Counted from the stretch's first letter, positions 38,381 to 47,040 are shown. The stretch: 64,000 nucleotides of DNA from an uncultured Pelagibacteraceae bacterium (GCA_902623785.1 CACNVG010000004.1:1-64000), one strand, 5' to 3'. The notes: generated from the sequence alone by a model not told the origin. Program-made: numbers and translations.

Positions 38381-38674
38381 TTATTTTTTTTTCTTAAAAT
38401 TTCTAAATTCATATTCTATAAAAGCATTGATCATACTTTTCCAAACTTTTACAGTTATCTTCGTATCTATTTTATTTTTTTTGGATTTTTTCTTAATGTT
38501 ACTTAAGATTATATTTATTCTTTTTCTATCAATAATTTCACTCTTTTTTTCTTTAAGCTTTAAGACATTTTGAACAATATTAAACCTCTTTTTTAATATA
38601 TTGATTAGTTGATTATCGAGTAAATCTAGTTTTCTTCTTAAAACAATTAATTTTTTTTTATTATTAGGCGACAT
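38381..38674 (-). CDS. aroQ: Chorismate mutase, AroQ class
   Basis: A 97-aa all-helical protein with the AroQ pattern: LRRKLDLLDNQLINILKKRF (first active-site Arg), VLKLKEKKSEIIDRKR with the following Arg/Lys residues, and VWKSMINAFIEYE. It rearranges chorismate to prephenate for Phe and Tyr synthesis. It is monofunctional; no prephenate dehydratase or dehydrogenase is adjacent. It is divergent from ctaA, with 43 bp between starts. Confidence 0.87.
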   Translation of the reverse strand: MSPNNKKKLIVLRRKLDLLDNQLINILKKRFNIVQNVLKLKEKKSEIIDRKRINIILSNIKKKSKKNKIDTKITVKVWKSMINAFIEYEFRNFKKKK

Positions 38675-38717
38675 TTAATCTTTTGGATTTAAATATAATT
38701 ATTATATCTATTTAGAT

Positions 38718-39734
38718 ATGTACATAAATAAAAATATCGAAAATTTACTATCTTTTTGGTTAATTATTATGTTTGTTTTAGTCTCATCAATAATAGTTGT
38801 TGGTGGATTAACGAGATTAACTGACTCTGGTTTATCGATTACCAAATGGGAATTATTTAAAGGATTTTTGCCACCATTTACAAGTACTGAATGGAATGTT
38901 TATTTCAATTTATATAAGCAAATACCTGAATATAAATTACAAAACTTTAACATGACAATTGATGAATTTAAAATTATTTTCTGGTGGGAGTGGGCCCATA
39001 GATTTTTGGGTAGAATAATAGGTTTGTTTTTTTTTATTCCATTAGTGTATTTTATATTCAAACTTGGTATTAAAAAAACGAAACCATATATATTAATATT
39101 CTTATTAATATGTGCTCAAGGATTTATAGGCTGGTATATGGTTATGAGTGGATTAGTTAATAAAGTTGATGTAAGTCATTTCAGATTATCTCTTCATCTA
39201 ACAACTGCTTTTATTATCTTAACACTTATACTATGGCAAATTTTGAATCTTAAAATAAGATTAAAGTTTAATGATAGTTTTATAAAATTTAAATTACCTG
39301 AAATCTTTATTTTTTTAATTTTTTTACAAATAATTGTTGGTGCTTTTGTCTCAGGTATGGATGCGGGAAAAATTTATAATTCATGGCCATTAATGGGATC
39401 AAATTTTTTTCCAAATGACAATGATTTTTACAATTTGTTTAAGATTTCAGCTTTTAGCGATCCCTCTCTTGTTCAATTCATGCATCGAAATTTAGCTTAT
39501 ATTATAATGTGTGTATATTTGATTACTCTTTATTTTGTAATTTCAAATAAATTAACAAAGTTCAATAAAACAATTATAGTTTTAGGTTTAATATTATTGC
39601 TTCAAATAGTTTTAGGAATTTTTACAGTAACTAGTGGTGCACAAATGTTTATTGCATCTATGCACCAAATTAGTTCAATTTTACTAGTAAGCTTTAGTGT
39701 TTATTTTTTATTTATAAACAATAGAAAAAATTAA
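38718..39734 (+). CDS. ctaA: Heme A synthase (COX15/CtaA type)
   Basis: Oxidises heme O to heme A for the aa3 terminal oxidase, in the inner membrane. The 338-aa protein has eight hydrophobic spans, VVGGLTRLTDSGLSITKWE after the first, and histidines for heme binding in WEWAHRFLGR, SLHLTTAF, MHRNLAY and MHQISS. The length is typical of the alphaproteobacterial type. Its stop overlaps the convergent metY stop by 4 bp. Confidence 0.95.
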   Translation: MYINKNIENLLSFWLIIMFVLVSSIIVVGGLTRLTDSGLSITKWELFKGFLPPFTSTEWNVYFNLYKQIPEYKLQNFNMTIDEFKIIFWWEWAHRFLGRIIGLFFFIPLVYFIFKLGIKKTKPYILIFLLICAQGFIGWYMVMSGLVNKVDVSHFRLSLHLTTAFIILTLILWQILNLKIRLKFNDSFIKFKLPEIFIFLIFLQIIVGAFVSGMDAGKIYNSWPLMGSNFFPNDNDFYNLFKISAFSDPSLVQFMHRNLAYIIMCVYLITLYFVISNKLTKFNKTIIVLGLILLLQIVLGIFTVTSGAQMFIASMHQISSILLVSFSVYFLFINNRKN

Positions 39735-41056
39735 CTTACAGCCTTCAGTCTTGGTTTACCTGAAGCATCAAGTGCTTGTTTCAAGTCTGCTATAATATCA
39801 TCTGGATGTTCTATACCAATAGATAGTCTGATGTACCCAGGTGTAACACCAGCTGCTAATAATTCTTCCTCAGTAAGCTGACTATGTGTAGTTGTAGCAG
39901 GGTGGATAGCTAAACTTCTAGCATCTCCAATATTTGCTACATGGTAAAACATTTTTAATGCCTCAATAAACTTTTTACCAGCTTCTACACCACCTTTAAC
40001 CTCAATACCTACTAAAGCACCATTTCCTCCAGAAAAATATTTCTTAGTTCTATCTCCAACTGCTCCTTTGTGAAGTGTCGGGTATATAACTCTTTCAACA
40101 TTTTTATGCTTAGTTAGAAAATCGACAGCCTTTTCTGCATTCGAGCAGTGCTGTTTCATTCTTAAAGGTGCTGTCTCTAATCCTTGTATAATACCCCATG
40201 CGTTGTCAGGTGCTAAAGGTGCTCCCAAATCCCTTAATAGACATACTCTTGCTCTTACTGCAAAGGATACATTAGCTCCCGTTAATTGAGGTACAACTTC
40301 GCCCCACTTTGCTCCTCCATAACTCATATCTGGTTCATTAAACAATGGTTGTCTTTTTGGATCAGCTGTCCAATCAAAATTTCCTCCATCAACTAAACAC
40401 CCACCAATTACTGTACCATGTCCTCCAATAAATTTAGTTAAAGAATGAACAACAACAGCTGCGCCATGATCCAATGGTTTGCATATGACTGGTGCTGCAG
40501 TATTATCCATTATTAGAGGTATATTATGCTTTCTTCCAATATCGGAAACTTCTTTTATTGGAAAAACTCTTAAAGCAGGATTTGGTAATGTTTCAGCATA
40601 GAAACATCTTGTTCTATCATCAATTGCCTTTTCAAAATTTTTTGGATCAGAAGGATCAGCATACCTCACTTCAATACCAAGTTTTTTTAACGTATGTGTA
40701 AATAAGTTTACTGTTCCACCATATAGATCTGTTGAACTAACAAAGTTATCTCCAGACTGACATACGTTGAGAATTGCAAATGTAGATGCTGCTTGTCCTG
40801 ACCCAACGGTAACGCAGGCTAATCCATTTTCAATAGCTGCAACTCTTTTTTCCAAGACGTCATTTGTTGGGTTCATAATCCTTGTGTAGATATTTCCAAA
40901 CTCTTTTAGTGCAAATAGATTTGCAGCATGTCCAGTATTATTAAACTGATATGATGTTGTTCTATAAATTGGCACAGCAACAGCTGTTGTTGCTGGATCA
41001 CTTCGATATTCACCACCATGTAGAGCAATAGTCTCTGGATTCTTAGATTTACTCAT
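39731..41056 (-). CDS. metY: O-acetylhomoserine sulfhydrylase
   Basis: PLP enzyme of 441 aa that makes homocysteine from O-acetylhomoserine and sulfide. Family motifs are ETIALHGGEYRSDP at the N-terminus, IYTRIMNPTNDVLEKRVA, SSTDLYGGTVNLF, the PLP lysine in VHSLTKFIGGHGTVIGG, and LSIGIEHPDDIIADL near the end. The ribosome binding site AAGGGAG is strong, ending 7 bases before the ATG, and lies at the end of a structured AT-rich leader that may sense S-adenosylmethionine. It is monocistronic. Confidence 0.96.
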   Translation of the reverse strand: MSKSKNPETIALHGGEYRSDPATTAVAVPIYRTTSYQFNNTGHAANLFALKEFGNIYTRIMNPTNDVLEKRVAAIENGLACVTVGSGQAASTFAILNVCQSGDNFVSSTDLYGGTVNLFTHTLKKLGIEVRYADPSDPKNFEKAIDDRTRCFYAETLPNPALRVFPIKEVSDIGRKHNIPLIMDNTAAPVICKPLDHGAAVVVHSLTKFIGGHGTVIGGCLVDGGNFDWTADPKRQPLFNEPDMSYGGAKWGEVVPQLTGANVSFAVRARVCLLRDLGAPLAPDNAWGIIQGLETAPLRMKQHCSNAEKAVDFLTKHKNVERVIYPTLHKGAVGDRTKKYFSGGNGALVGIEVKGGVEAGKKFIEALKMFYHVANIGDARSLAIHPATTTHSQLTEEELLAAGVTPGYIRLSIGIEHPDDIIADLKQALDASGKPRLKAVS

Positions 41057-41160
41057 TTTTTTCTCCCTTCTTTGATGATTTGTGTTTTTTTATCAGTAGA
41101 AATTGTGAATTATGCACTACTTTCATATAATAATTTAGGCTATCACAATCTAAATATTAA
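41057..41160 (-). promoter_or_regulatory. Candidate SAM-responsive leader (SAM-II/SAM-V-like) of metY
   Basis: The metY leader contains a 5-bp stem AGTAG/CTACT (41117-41121 with 41095-41099) enclosing a 17-nt loop, immediately followed by TGATAAA and then, about 20 nt on, the AAGGGAG ribosome binding site. This mirrors SAM-II aptamers, in which a stem with a 17-nt loop is followed directly by TGATAAA and a 3' segment running into GGG. A second hairpin (ATTTAG/CTAAAT) lies upstream at 41132-41157. SAM-V riboswitches have been described from marine SAR11 metY leaders. I could not confirm the pseudoknot by hand, so the class remains uncertain. Confidence 0.42.
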
Positions 41161-41181
41161 AAACAAGCGAAATATAATAAT

Positions 41182-41209
41182 TTGACAATACGTAATTTCT
41201 AAGTATTAA
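41182..41209 (+). promoter_or_regulatory. Promoter of rplM-rpsI
   Basis: A perfect TTGACA at 41182-41187 and TATTAA at 41204-41209 are separated by 16 bp. Transcription would begin near 41216, only about five bases before the rplM ATG, so the message would be almost leaderless. No purine-rich ribosome binding site precedes the ATG (ccccgcaaac), which agrees with that. Confidence 0.55.
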
Positions 41210-41220
41210 TCCCCGCAAAC

Positions 41221-41679
41221 ATGACTAAATTTGTTAAAAAATCTGAAATCAACTCTAAGTGGTATGAAATTGATGCTAAAAACGCCGTGGTAGGGAGGTT
41301 AGCTACAATAATCTCAAAAATTATAAGAGGAAAAAACAGCCCTAAATACACTCCTCATATGGATCATGGCGATTTTGTTGTCGTTAAAAACATAGAACAT
41401 ATTAAATTTACCGGCAACAAGTTTGAAAACAAAAAATATTATAAACATACCGGATATCCTGGCGGTATAAAAGAAACAACACCAGAAAAGTTAAGTGAGA
41501 AAAAACCAGGTGAAGTTTTAAAACTTGCAGTAAAAAGAATGTTACCTGGAGGCTCTTTGGGAAAAAAACAACTATCAAAACTTAAAATTTACAAAGGTGA
41601 AACTCATCCGCACACATCTCAAAACCCTGAACATATTAATGTTTCGAAATTAAACAATAAAAATTTGATAAGAAACTAA
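41221..41679 (+). CDS. rplM: 50S ribosomal protein L13
   Basis: The 152-aa early-assembly large-subunit protein has WYEIDAKNAVVGRLATIISK, YTPHMDHGDFVVVKN, NKKYYKHTGYPGGIKE and AVKRMLPGGSLGKKQLSKLKIYKG, all in family order. It is first of the two-gene operon with rpsI, which starts one base after its stop, as in nearly all bacteria. It is divergent from metY. Confidence 0.98.
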   Translation: MTKFVKKSEINSKWYEIDAKNAVVGRLATIISKIIRGKNSPKYTPHMDHGDFVVVKNIEHIKFTGNKFENKKYYKHTGYPGGIKETTPEKLSEKKPGEVLKLAVKRMLPGGSLGKKQLSKLKIYKGETHPHTSQNPEHINVSKLNNKNLIRN

Positions 41680-41680
41680 A

Positions 41681-42100
41681 ATGTCATTAGATCAAACAAT
41701 GTTAAAAGATTTCAAAGATAGCAAATACGCAACAGGTAGAAGAAAAAAATCTATTGCTAAAGTTTGGTTAAAGAAAGGAACTGGTAATATTTTTGTCAAT
41801 GGAAAAAAATACGATGATTATTTCAAAAGATCTAACCATATTGGTCAACTTTTAAGACCTTTTGAGATTATTGAGCAAGCTACATCTTATGACGTTAGAT
41901 GTTCTGTAAAAGGCGGGGGTCATAGCGGACAAGTAGGAGCAATGATTCACGGCATTTCAAAGGCTCTACTGCTTTTTGATTCTGGATTAAAACCAACACT
42001 AAAAAAAGAAAAACTTACCACGAGGGACTCTCGTTCTGTTGAGCGTAAAAAATACGGTCATAGAAAAGCAAGAAGAAGCTTTCAGTTTTCTAAAAGATAA
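41681..42100 (+). CDS. rpsI: 30S ribosomal protein S9
   Basis: The 139-aa small-subunit protein has ATGRRKKSIAKVWLKKGTGN at the N-terminus, the central KGGGHSGQVGAMIHGISKAL and the C-terminal DSRSVERKKYGHRKARRSFQFSKR, whose last residues contact P-site tRNA. It is the second gene of the rplM operon; argC follows after 33 bp. Confidence 0.98.
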   Translation: MSLDQTMLKDFKDSKYATGRRKKSIAKVWLKKGTGNIFVNGKKYDDYFKRSNHIGQLLRPFEIIEQATSYDVRCSVKGGGHSGQVGAMIHGISKALLLFDSGLKPTLKKEKLTTRDSRSVERKKYGHRKARRSFQFSKR

Positions 42101-42133
42101 TTACTTTTTTACAATCAACTGTTATAATAATTT

Positions 42134-43150
42134 ATGGACAAACTTAACGTATTAATTGCGGGCTCAACGGGCTATATTGGAACTCAGTTAGTGAAACTTC
42201 TATGTAAACACAAAAATGTGAAAATAAAATATCTTTGTGGGAATACATCAGTTGGTAAGAATATTTCCTATTATGATAAAGATTTAAAAAAGTATAAGCT
42301 TCCAAAGATAATCAAGATTAATTATAATCTATTTAAGGATGTAGATGTTATATTTACATCCTTGCCTAATGGTGAATCTCAAAAAATTGCTAACAAACTA
42401 TTAAAAAAAAATATCATGATTGATCTATCAGCTGATTTTAGACTAACGAATGCAAAAATATATAACAAATATTATGGGATTAAACATGTATCCTTAAATA
42501 ATCTAAAAAAAAGTATTTATGGTTTACCTGAAATTAATAAGAAAAATTTTTCAAAAGTTAAAATTATAGCTTGCCCAGGTTGTTATCCTACTTCTATACT
42601 TCTACCTTTATTTCCTTTAATTAAAAAAAATTTAATTGATTTTAAGAATATTGTTATTGATTCAAAATCAGGTTTTTCTGGAGCTGGTCGTGGTGTTCAT
42701 AAAAAATTCAAGAATAAAAATTTATATGGTTCAACAAGTGCTTATGGAATAGCCTCTCATAGACATAATGCAGAAATTCAACAAGAATTGAGCCTTGTAA
42801 AAAAAAATATAGAATTTACTTTCACTCCTCATATACTTCCTATGTTTCGAGGGATTCTATCAACAATTTATTTAAATTATAAAAGTAAATCTAATTTGAA
42901 TAAAATATACAATGAATTAAGAAGATATTATATGAAAGATAAATTTATAAAAATATTGAAGAATAAAGCTCTAAGCACGAATGATGTTATTAACACAAAT
43001 AATTGTCAGATATCAGTTTGCAAATCAAAGGATAAAAAAAAATTAATTATTCTAAGCAGCATAGATAATTTGATAAAAGGAGGGGCGGGGCAAGCAGTTC
43101 AAAATTTAAATCTTATCTATAATTTTAAGTTTAATGAGGGTTTAAAATGA
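42134..43150 (+). CDS. argC: N-acetyl-gamma-glutamyl-phosphate reductase
   Basis: NADPH-dependent third step of arginine synthesis. The 338-aa protein has IAGSTGYIGTQLVKLL (Rossmann loop), SLPNGESQKIA, IDLSADFRL, YGLPEI and the catalytic Cys150 in ACPGCYPTS, then SKSGFSGAGRG and SHRHNAEIQQEL. It is the type 1 enzyme. The stop overlaps the start of a 53-aa lipoprotein gene by 4 bp. Confidence 0.95.
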   Translation: MDKLNVLIAGSTGYIGTQLVKLLCKHKNVKIKYLCGNTSVGKNISYYDKDLKKYKLPKIIKINYNLFKDVDVIFTSLPNGESQKIANKLLKKNIMIDLSADFRLTNAKIYNKYYGIKHVSLNNLKKSIYGLPEINKKNFSKVKIIACPGCYPTSILLPLFPLIKKNLIDFKNIVIDSKSGFSGAGRGVHKKFKNKNLYGSTSAYGIASHRHNAEIQQELSLVKKNIEFTFTPHILPMFRGILSTIYLNYKSKSNLNKIYNELRRYYMKDKFIKILKNKALSTNDVINTNNCQISVCKSKDKKKLIILSSIDNLIKGGAGQAVQNLNLIYNFKFNEGLK

Positions 43151-43308
43151 GAAATTTTTTATTCATAATATTTATTATTTTAATTGCATGTAGTAATCAG
43201 GACCTTAAGACAGAGGTAATCGACATTAATAAGAAAATGACTTTTGAGGAATTTAGAGTTTTGATTGAAAAAAATGGTAATATAAATGACTACCCAAGTT
43301 TAGACTAA
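43147..43308 (+). CDS. Small putative lipoprotein, unknown function
   Basis: A 53-aa frame between argC and hom. The first 15 residues form a lipoprotein signal ending LIAC, with Cys15 as the lipidation site; the mature part is only ~39 residues (SNQDLKTEV... then TFEEFRVLIEKNG and NDYPSLD). The ATG overlaps the argC stop by 4 bp (ATGA), and the TAA overlaps the hom ATG (TAATG), which is how genuine genes are packed in this genome. I recognise no family. Coding status is inferred from the lipobox and the coupling at both ends. Confidence 0.72.
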   Translation: MRNFLFIIFIILIACSNQDLKTEVIDINKKMTFEEFRVLIEKNGNINDYPSLD

Positions 43309-44597
43309 TGAAAAAAGAGTTTAACATAGCTATTGTAGGTTTAGGACAGATAGGAATTTTTCTTTATAATGAGCTCAAAAGAAATCAAAAAACTATTCAA
43401 CTTTTAACAGGAAAAAAAATAAAAATTGTTGGTTTGTCAGCGAGAAATAAAAATAAAAAAAGAAGATATTCGATAAATAAAAAAATCTTTTTTAAAGATC
43501 CTATTAAAATGCTTAAGAGTAAACAAGTTGATGTTTTGTTTGAATGTATTGGATTATCTGATGGAATTTCAAAGAGGTGTGTTGAGTTCGCTTTAAATAG
43601 GAAAATTCATGTTATAACACCCAATAAAGCCTTAATATCAAAACATGGTGACAAACTTTCTACAATAGCTGAAAGTAAAAGAGTAAACTTAGAATTTGAA
43701 GCGTCAGTTGGAGGTGGTATTCCAATTCTAAGAACAATTAAAGATAGTCTTGCAACCAATCACATTACTAAAGTTTATGGAATATTAAATGGAACATGTA
43801 ATTACATATTATCTGAAATGGAAAAAACAAAAAATAATTTTAAAGATGTTCTAACAAAAGCCCAAAAATTGGGCTATGCGGAACCAGGTAATCCAAAATT
43901 AGATTTAAATGGGTATGATGCCCTTGCTAAAGTTAAAATTTTATCCGCTTTAGCATTTAATAAACGTTTGTCGAATTCAGTTTCTCTGATGGAAGGAATA
44001 GAAAATGTAGAGCCAAAAGATTTTGAAATAGCAGATCAATTAAATCTTAGAATTAAATTATTAGGTATTACAGAAATCATTAATAATAGGCTTTTTGAAA
44101 GGGTTCACCCGTGTTTGGTTAAAAAGAATACATATATTGGAAATGTTGGCGGTGTAATGAACGCAGTAATATTAGAAGGAATACCAGTCGGAGAGAGTGT
44201 TTTACAAGGTGAAGGGGCAGGACCTGAACCTACATCATCGGCACTAATGTCAGATTTAATGTCAATTTTGAGAGGAAATATTAAATATCCTTTTGGTATT
44301 CCGAATGTAAAACGGAATAAAATCAAAAGTTATGATCTTAATAATTATGAAAATTCTCTGTATATTCGATTTGAAGTAAAAGACAAACAAGGTGTATTAT
44401 CTCAAATCACAAAAAACCTAGCTAATAATAAAATTTCTATTCAAAGATTAATACAAATTCCAAATAATAAAAACAAAACAGCTTCAATAGTTATTATTAC
44501 ACATGCAACAAAACAAATAAATTCAGATAAATGTCTAAGATCATTACAAAAAAATAAAAATATGATTAAAAAGCCAGTGTTATTGAGGCTTTTTTAG
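43308..44597 (+). CDS. hom: Homoserine dehydrogenase
   Basis: Reduces aspartate semialdehyde to homoserine, the branch to threonine and methionine. The 429-aa protein has a Rossmann site IVGLGQIGIFLYNEL, VITPNKALISKHG, the signature GILNGTCNYILSEME and YAEPGNPKLDLNGYDALAKVKILSA-type residues, and a C-terminal ACT domain (about 350-425, DKQGVLSQITKNLANNKISI) for feedback control. It shares one base with the small lipoprotein gene. Confidence 0.96.
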   Translation: MKKEFNIAIVGLGQIGIFLYNELKRNQKTIQLLTGKKIKIVGLSARNKNKKRRYSINKKIFFKDPIKMLKSKQVDVLFECIGLSDGISKRCVEFALNRKIHVITPNKALISKHGDKLSTIAESKRVNLEFEASVGGGIPILRTIKDSLATNHITKVYGILNGTCNYILSEMEKTKNNFKDVLTKAQKLGYAEPGNPKLDLNGYDALAKVKILSALAFNKRLSNSVSLMEGIENVEPKDFEIADQLNLRIKLLGITEIINNRLFERVHPCLVKKNTYIGNVGGVMNAVILEGIPVGESVLQGEGAGPEPTSSALMSDLMSILRGNIKYPFGIPNVKRNKIKSYDLNNYENSLYIRFEVKDKQGVLSQITKNLANNKISIQRLIQIPNNKNKTASIVIITHATKQINSDKCLRSLQKNKNMIKKPVLLRLF

Positions 44598-44599
44598 TA

Positions 44600-45499
44600 A
44601 TGGAAATCTATTTAAAACTTTTTGAGGTAATATTTCCAGTTTTTTTTGTAGTTGGTATTGGTTATTATTTGGGAAAAAAAAATCCTAAAATTGACACTAC
44701 TTTTATAACAAATTTTGGAGGAAACATCGGTTCGCCCGCGATTGTTTTCTATTCAGTAACAACAACAGGACTTACATTTAGTGTATTTACAAATTACTTC
44801 ATATATTACTTATTAGCTATAATTGGCTTTAGTATTATTGGTGTAATTTTTTTATTCTTTTTTAAAAAAGATGTAATAATGGAATTACCTCCATACATAC
44901 TCCCAAATACGGGAAATATGGGACTACCAATTTGTTTATTTGCATATGGAGCTAGCGGTTTGGGTGTTGCAGGTGCTATTTCATCTTTAATTATATTATT
45001 CCATTTTACACTTGGTGTTTTTTTAGCTAGTAAAAAATTTAATCTTGAGGTTATAACAAAAAGTCCTGCATTTTACTCAGTAATTATATCAATTATTTTT
45101 CTTTATTTTGAAATACCAGTACCTAATTTTATTGTTAACACAACGATGTTACTAACTTATGCAACTATTTTTTTAATTCTTATGTCACTAGGTATTGCCT
45201 TAACAAGATTAAAAGTTTTTTCCTTCTACACATCCTTAATTGGTTCGATCGCTAGAGTTATAATTGGTCCTATAATAGGTTATCTAATAATACTTTATTT
45301 TGATCTTTCAGGTTATGCTGCTGGAGTTTTATTAATTCAGTGTTCTATGCCTAGCGCTGTACTAAATTATCTAGTTGGATCAATGTATTCACCAAAAAAA
45401 GTTGTTGACAACATAGCAAGCATGATAGTCGTCTCAACTTTATTATCTTTTATAACTATTCCAATTATTGTATTTCTTTCACTAAAATACTTTTTTTAA
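44600..45499 (+). CDS. AEC family transporter (auxin efflux carrier-like permease)
   Basis: The 299-aa membrane protein has about ten hydrophobic spans in two five-helix halves. Family features are FVVGIGYYLGKKNP in the first helix, NTGNMGLPICLFAYG in the fourth (the N-G-N/P-G pattern at the crossover) and LIQCSMPSAVLNYLVG in the second half. Bacterial members export malate, malonate or other small acids; the substrate here is unknown. The stop shares a base with the next transporter gene. Confidence 0.87.
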   Translation: MEIYLKLFEVIFPVFFVVGIGYYLGKKNPKIDTTFITNFGGNIGSPAIVFYSVTTTGLTFSVFTNYFIYYLLAIIGFSIIGVIFLFFFKKDVIMELPPYILPNTGNMGLPICLFAYGASGLGVAGAISSLIILFHFTLGVFLASKKFNLEVITKSPAFYSVIISIIFLYFEIPVPNFIVNTTMLLTYATIFLILMSLGIALTRLKVFSFYTSLIGSIARVIIGPIIGYLIILYFDLSGYAAGVLLIQCSMPSAVLNYLVGSMYSPKKVVDNIASMIVVSTLLSFITIPIIVFLSLKYFF

Positions 45500-46350
45500 T
45501 GAAAGCTATAACTTTTAATCTATTAGCGTGGGTAATGCTCCCCATAATGGATGGTTTTGCAAAATATCTCAGTTCTGATCTTCCAGTTTTACAAATTACG
45601 TGGGCAAGATACTTTTTCACAGTAGCATTTACATTGCCAATAATGTTTTTCTTTTTTAGAAAAAATCTTGTTTGGACTGATAAACCTAAATTGCAACTTA
45701 TTAGAGGTTTAATTTTATTAACTGCAAATGTTTGTTTTTTTTATTCAATTTCAATAATTTCGCTAGCAAAGGCACTTACATTGGCATTCATTGCCCCTTT
45801 AATTGTTACAGCATTTTCTCCAATTTTTTTAGGTGAAAAAGTTGGTTTTAGAAGATGGGCTGCAGTTATAATTGGTTTTATTGGATCAATGGTTGTAATA
45901 AGACCAGGATTTGTAGAAATAAACTTGGCAAGTTTAGCAGCTTTAGGGACCGGAGTTATGTATGGTTTTTATTTAATAATTACACGAAAATTAAGTTCAT
46001 CTGATAATCCGTTATTAACATTATTATTAACTGGTGTAGTAGGGGCTATAATAATCTCATTTGTTATGCCCTTTGTATGGATTGAACCTACCTTAAGTCA
46101 ATGGTCGATGATGGCGGCTATTGGAATATTTGCATGTGTAGGTCATTTATTTATTATATTGTCTCTTAAGTATGCAGATGCTTCGAAATTAGCTCCATTT
46201 AGTTACTTTGAGATAGTCACAAACATAATTATAGGATATTACTTCTTTAGTGATTTCCCTGATAAATGGACTTTCCTTGGTTTATTTATTATTATTCTAA
46301 GTGGTATTTACATATCAAGGCGAGAGAACATCGTTAAAAGACTTAAATAA
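45499..46350 (+). CDS. EamA/DMT superfamily transporter
   Basis: The 283-aa protein has ten predicted membrane helices as two EamA repeats. The first repeat has AITFNLLAWVMLPIMDGFAKYL and ITWARYFFTVAF; the helix 3-4 region reads FFYSISIISLAKALTLAFIAPL, and the second repeat ends SYFEIVTNIIIGYYFFSD. It resembles the RhaT/S-adenosylmethionine-uptake-like permeases. The substrate is unknown. This is the last gene before the accessory region; a 7-bp hairpin (TAGTAAA/TTTACTA, 46352-46371) follows its stop. Confidence 0.87.
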   Translation: MKAITFNLLAWVMLPIMDGFAKYLSSDLPVLQITWARYFFTVAFTLPIMFFFFRKNLVWTDKPKLQLIRGLILLTANVCFFYSISIISLAKALTLAFIAPLIVTAFSPIFLGEKVGFRRWAAVIIGFIGSMVVIRPGFVEINLASLAALGTGVMYGFYLIITRKLSSSDNPLLTLLLTGVVGAIIISFVMPFVWIEPTLSQWSMMAAIGIFACVGHLFIILSLKYADASKLAPFSYFEIVTNIIIGYYFFSDFPDKWTFLGLFIIILSGIYISRRENIVKRLK

Positions 46351-46761
46351 ATAGTAAATATAAGTTTACTAATTAGTTAAGTAATACTTTAATATATTAT
46401 TGTAAACTATTGTTATTATTGAATATTATTAGTATCTTTAAAAAGAATATTTTTAGTAAAAAAATTAAGAAAAAAACCGTAAATTAATGATAAAAATGAA
46501 AACACCTTTAAAATAGGCATTAATATTAGTTCAAAGACTGTGAAAAATCAAAAAAAAAGGGGTATCTAAAACTATTGTTATTCCATAATTTTAGACCAAT
46601 GCAGATATTGAATATGCTATTTAAACGGCCATAGATGGGTCAATTTTAAGAATTACCCTCAGAATGGTACAACTGATCGTTGAAACTATAAATAATATTA
46701 ATTTATAGCCTGAATATTAAAAAAACGTTGATTTTATTGGGTTTTTGAGTGAAAAAAAGCC
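46351..46761 (+). other. Non-coding stretch at the left edge of the accessory island
   Basis: 411 bases of very AT-rich sequence with no acceptable gene. It starts with the hairpin noted after the EamA gene and ends with a GGG/CCC hairpin at the ogt-like stop. From 46559 to 46708 one plus-strand frame would read as protein-like sequence interrupted by four stop codons (KTIVIP, TNADIEYAI and DGSILRITLRMVQLIVETINNI are open pieces), which could be a decayed gene or chance. I see no tRNA, repeat array or clear promoter. Confidence 0.5.
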
Positions 46762-46762
46762 C
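46739..46762 (-). terminator. Possible terminator hairpin after the ogt-like gene
   Basis: On the minus strand GGGCTTTTTTTCACTCAAAAACCC can fold with GGG/CCC and an A/T-rich stem, reaching the last base of the ogt-like stop codon. It lacks a following run of T, so it is weak as an intrinsic terminator. Confidence 0.3.
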
Positions 46763-47031
46763 TAAATATCAACCTTTTCTGATCTCAATAATTTCAATTT
46801 TTGATCAACTCCACCTCTTCCGGAGTAACCTCCGAGGCCTCCATCAGACCTAATAACCCTATGACAAGGTATATTTGGGGCATAAGGGTTTGCAGCACAT
46901 GCATTAGCAACCGCACGAGCTGATTTTGGATTATTTATTGCTATAGCTACTTGTTTATATGTTTTTACAGATCCTTTAGGTATCATTCTAAGATAATTCC
47001 ATACCTGTAATTGAAATTTACTACCTTTCAT
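46762..47031 (-). CDS. ogt: Methylated-DNA-protein cysteine methyltransferase, C-terminal domain only
   Basis: An 89-aa protein covering just the DNA-binding alkyltransferase domain: FQLQVWNYLRMIPKGSVKTYKQVA, then SARAVANACAANPYAPNIPCHRVIRSDGGLGGYSGR with the acceptor Cys56 in PCHR. The normal N-terminal ribonuclease-like domain is missing and there is no room for it upstream, because a GC-rich RNA-like region ends 9 bp before the ATG. The intact Cys means repair of O6-alkylguanine is possible. AGGGG nine bases upstream serves as ribosome binding site. Single-domain forms exist, so this may be native rather than broken. Confidence 0.88.
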   Translation of the reverse strand: MKGSKFQLQVWNYLRMIPKGSVKTYKQVAIAINNPKSARAVANACAANPYAPNIPCHRVIRSDGGLGGYSGRGGVDQKLKLLRSEKVDI

Positions 47032-47040
47032 GAAGAAAAA

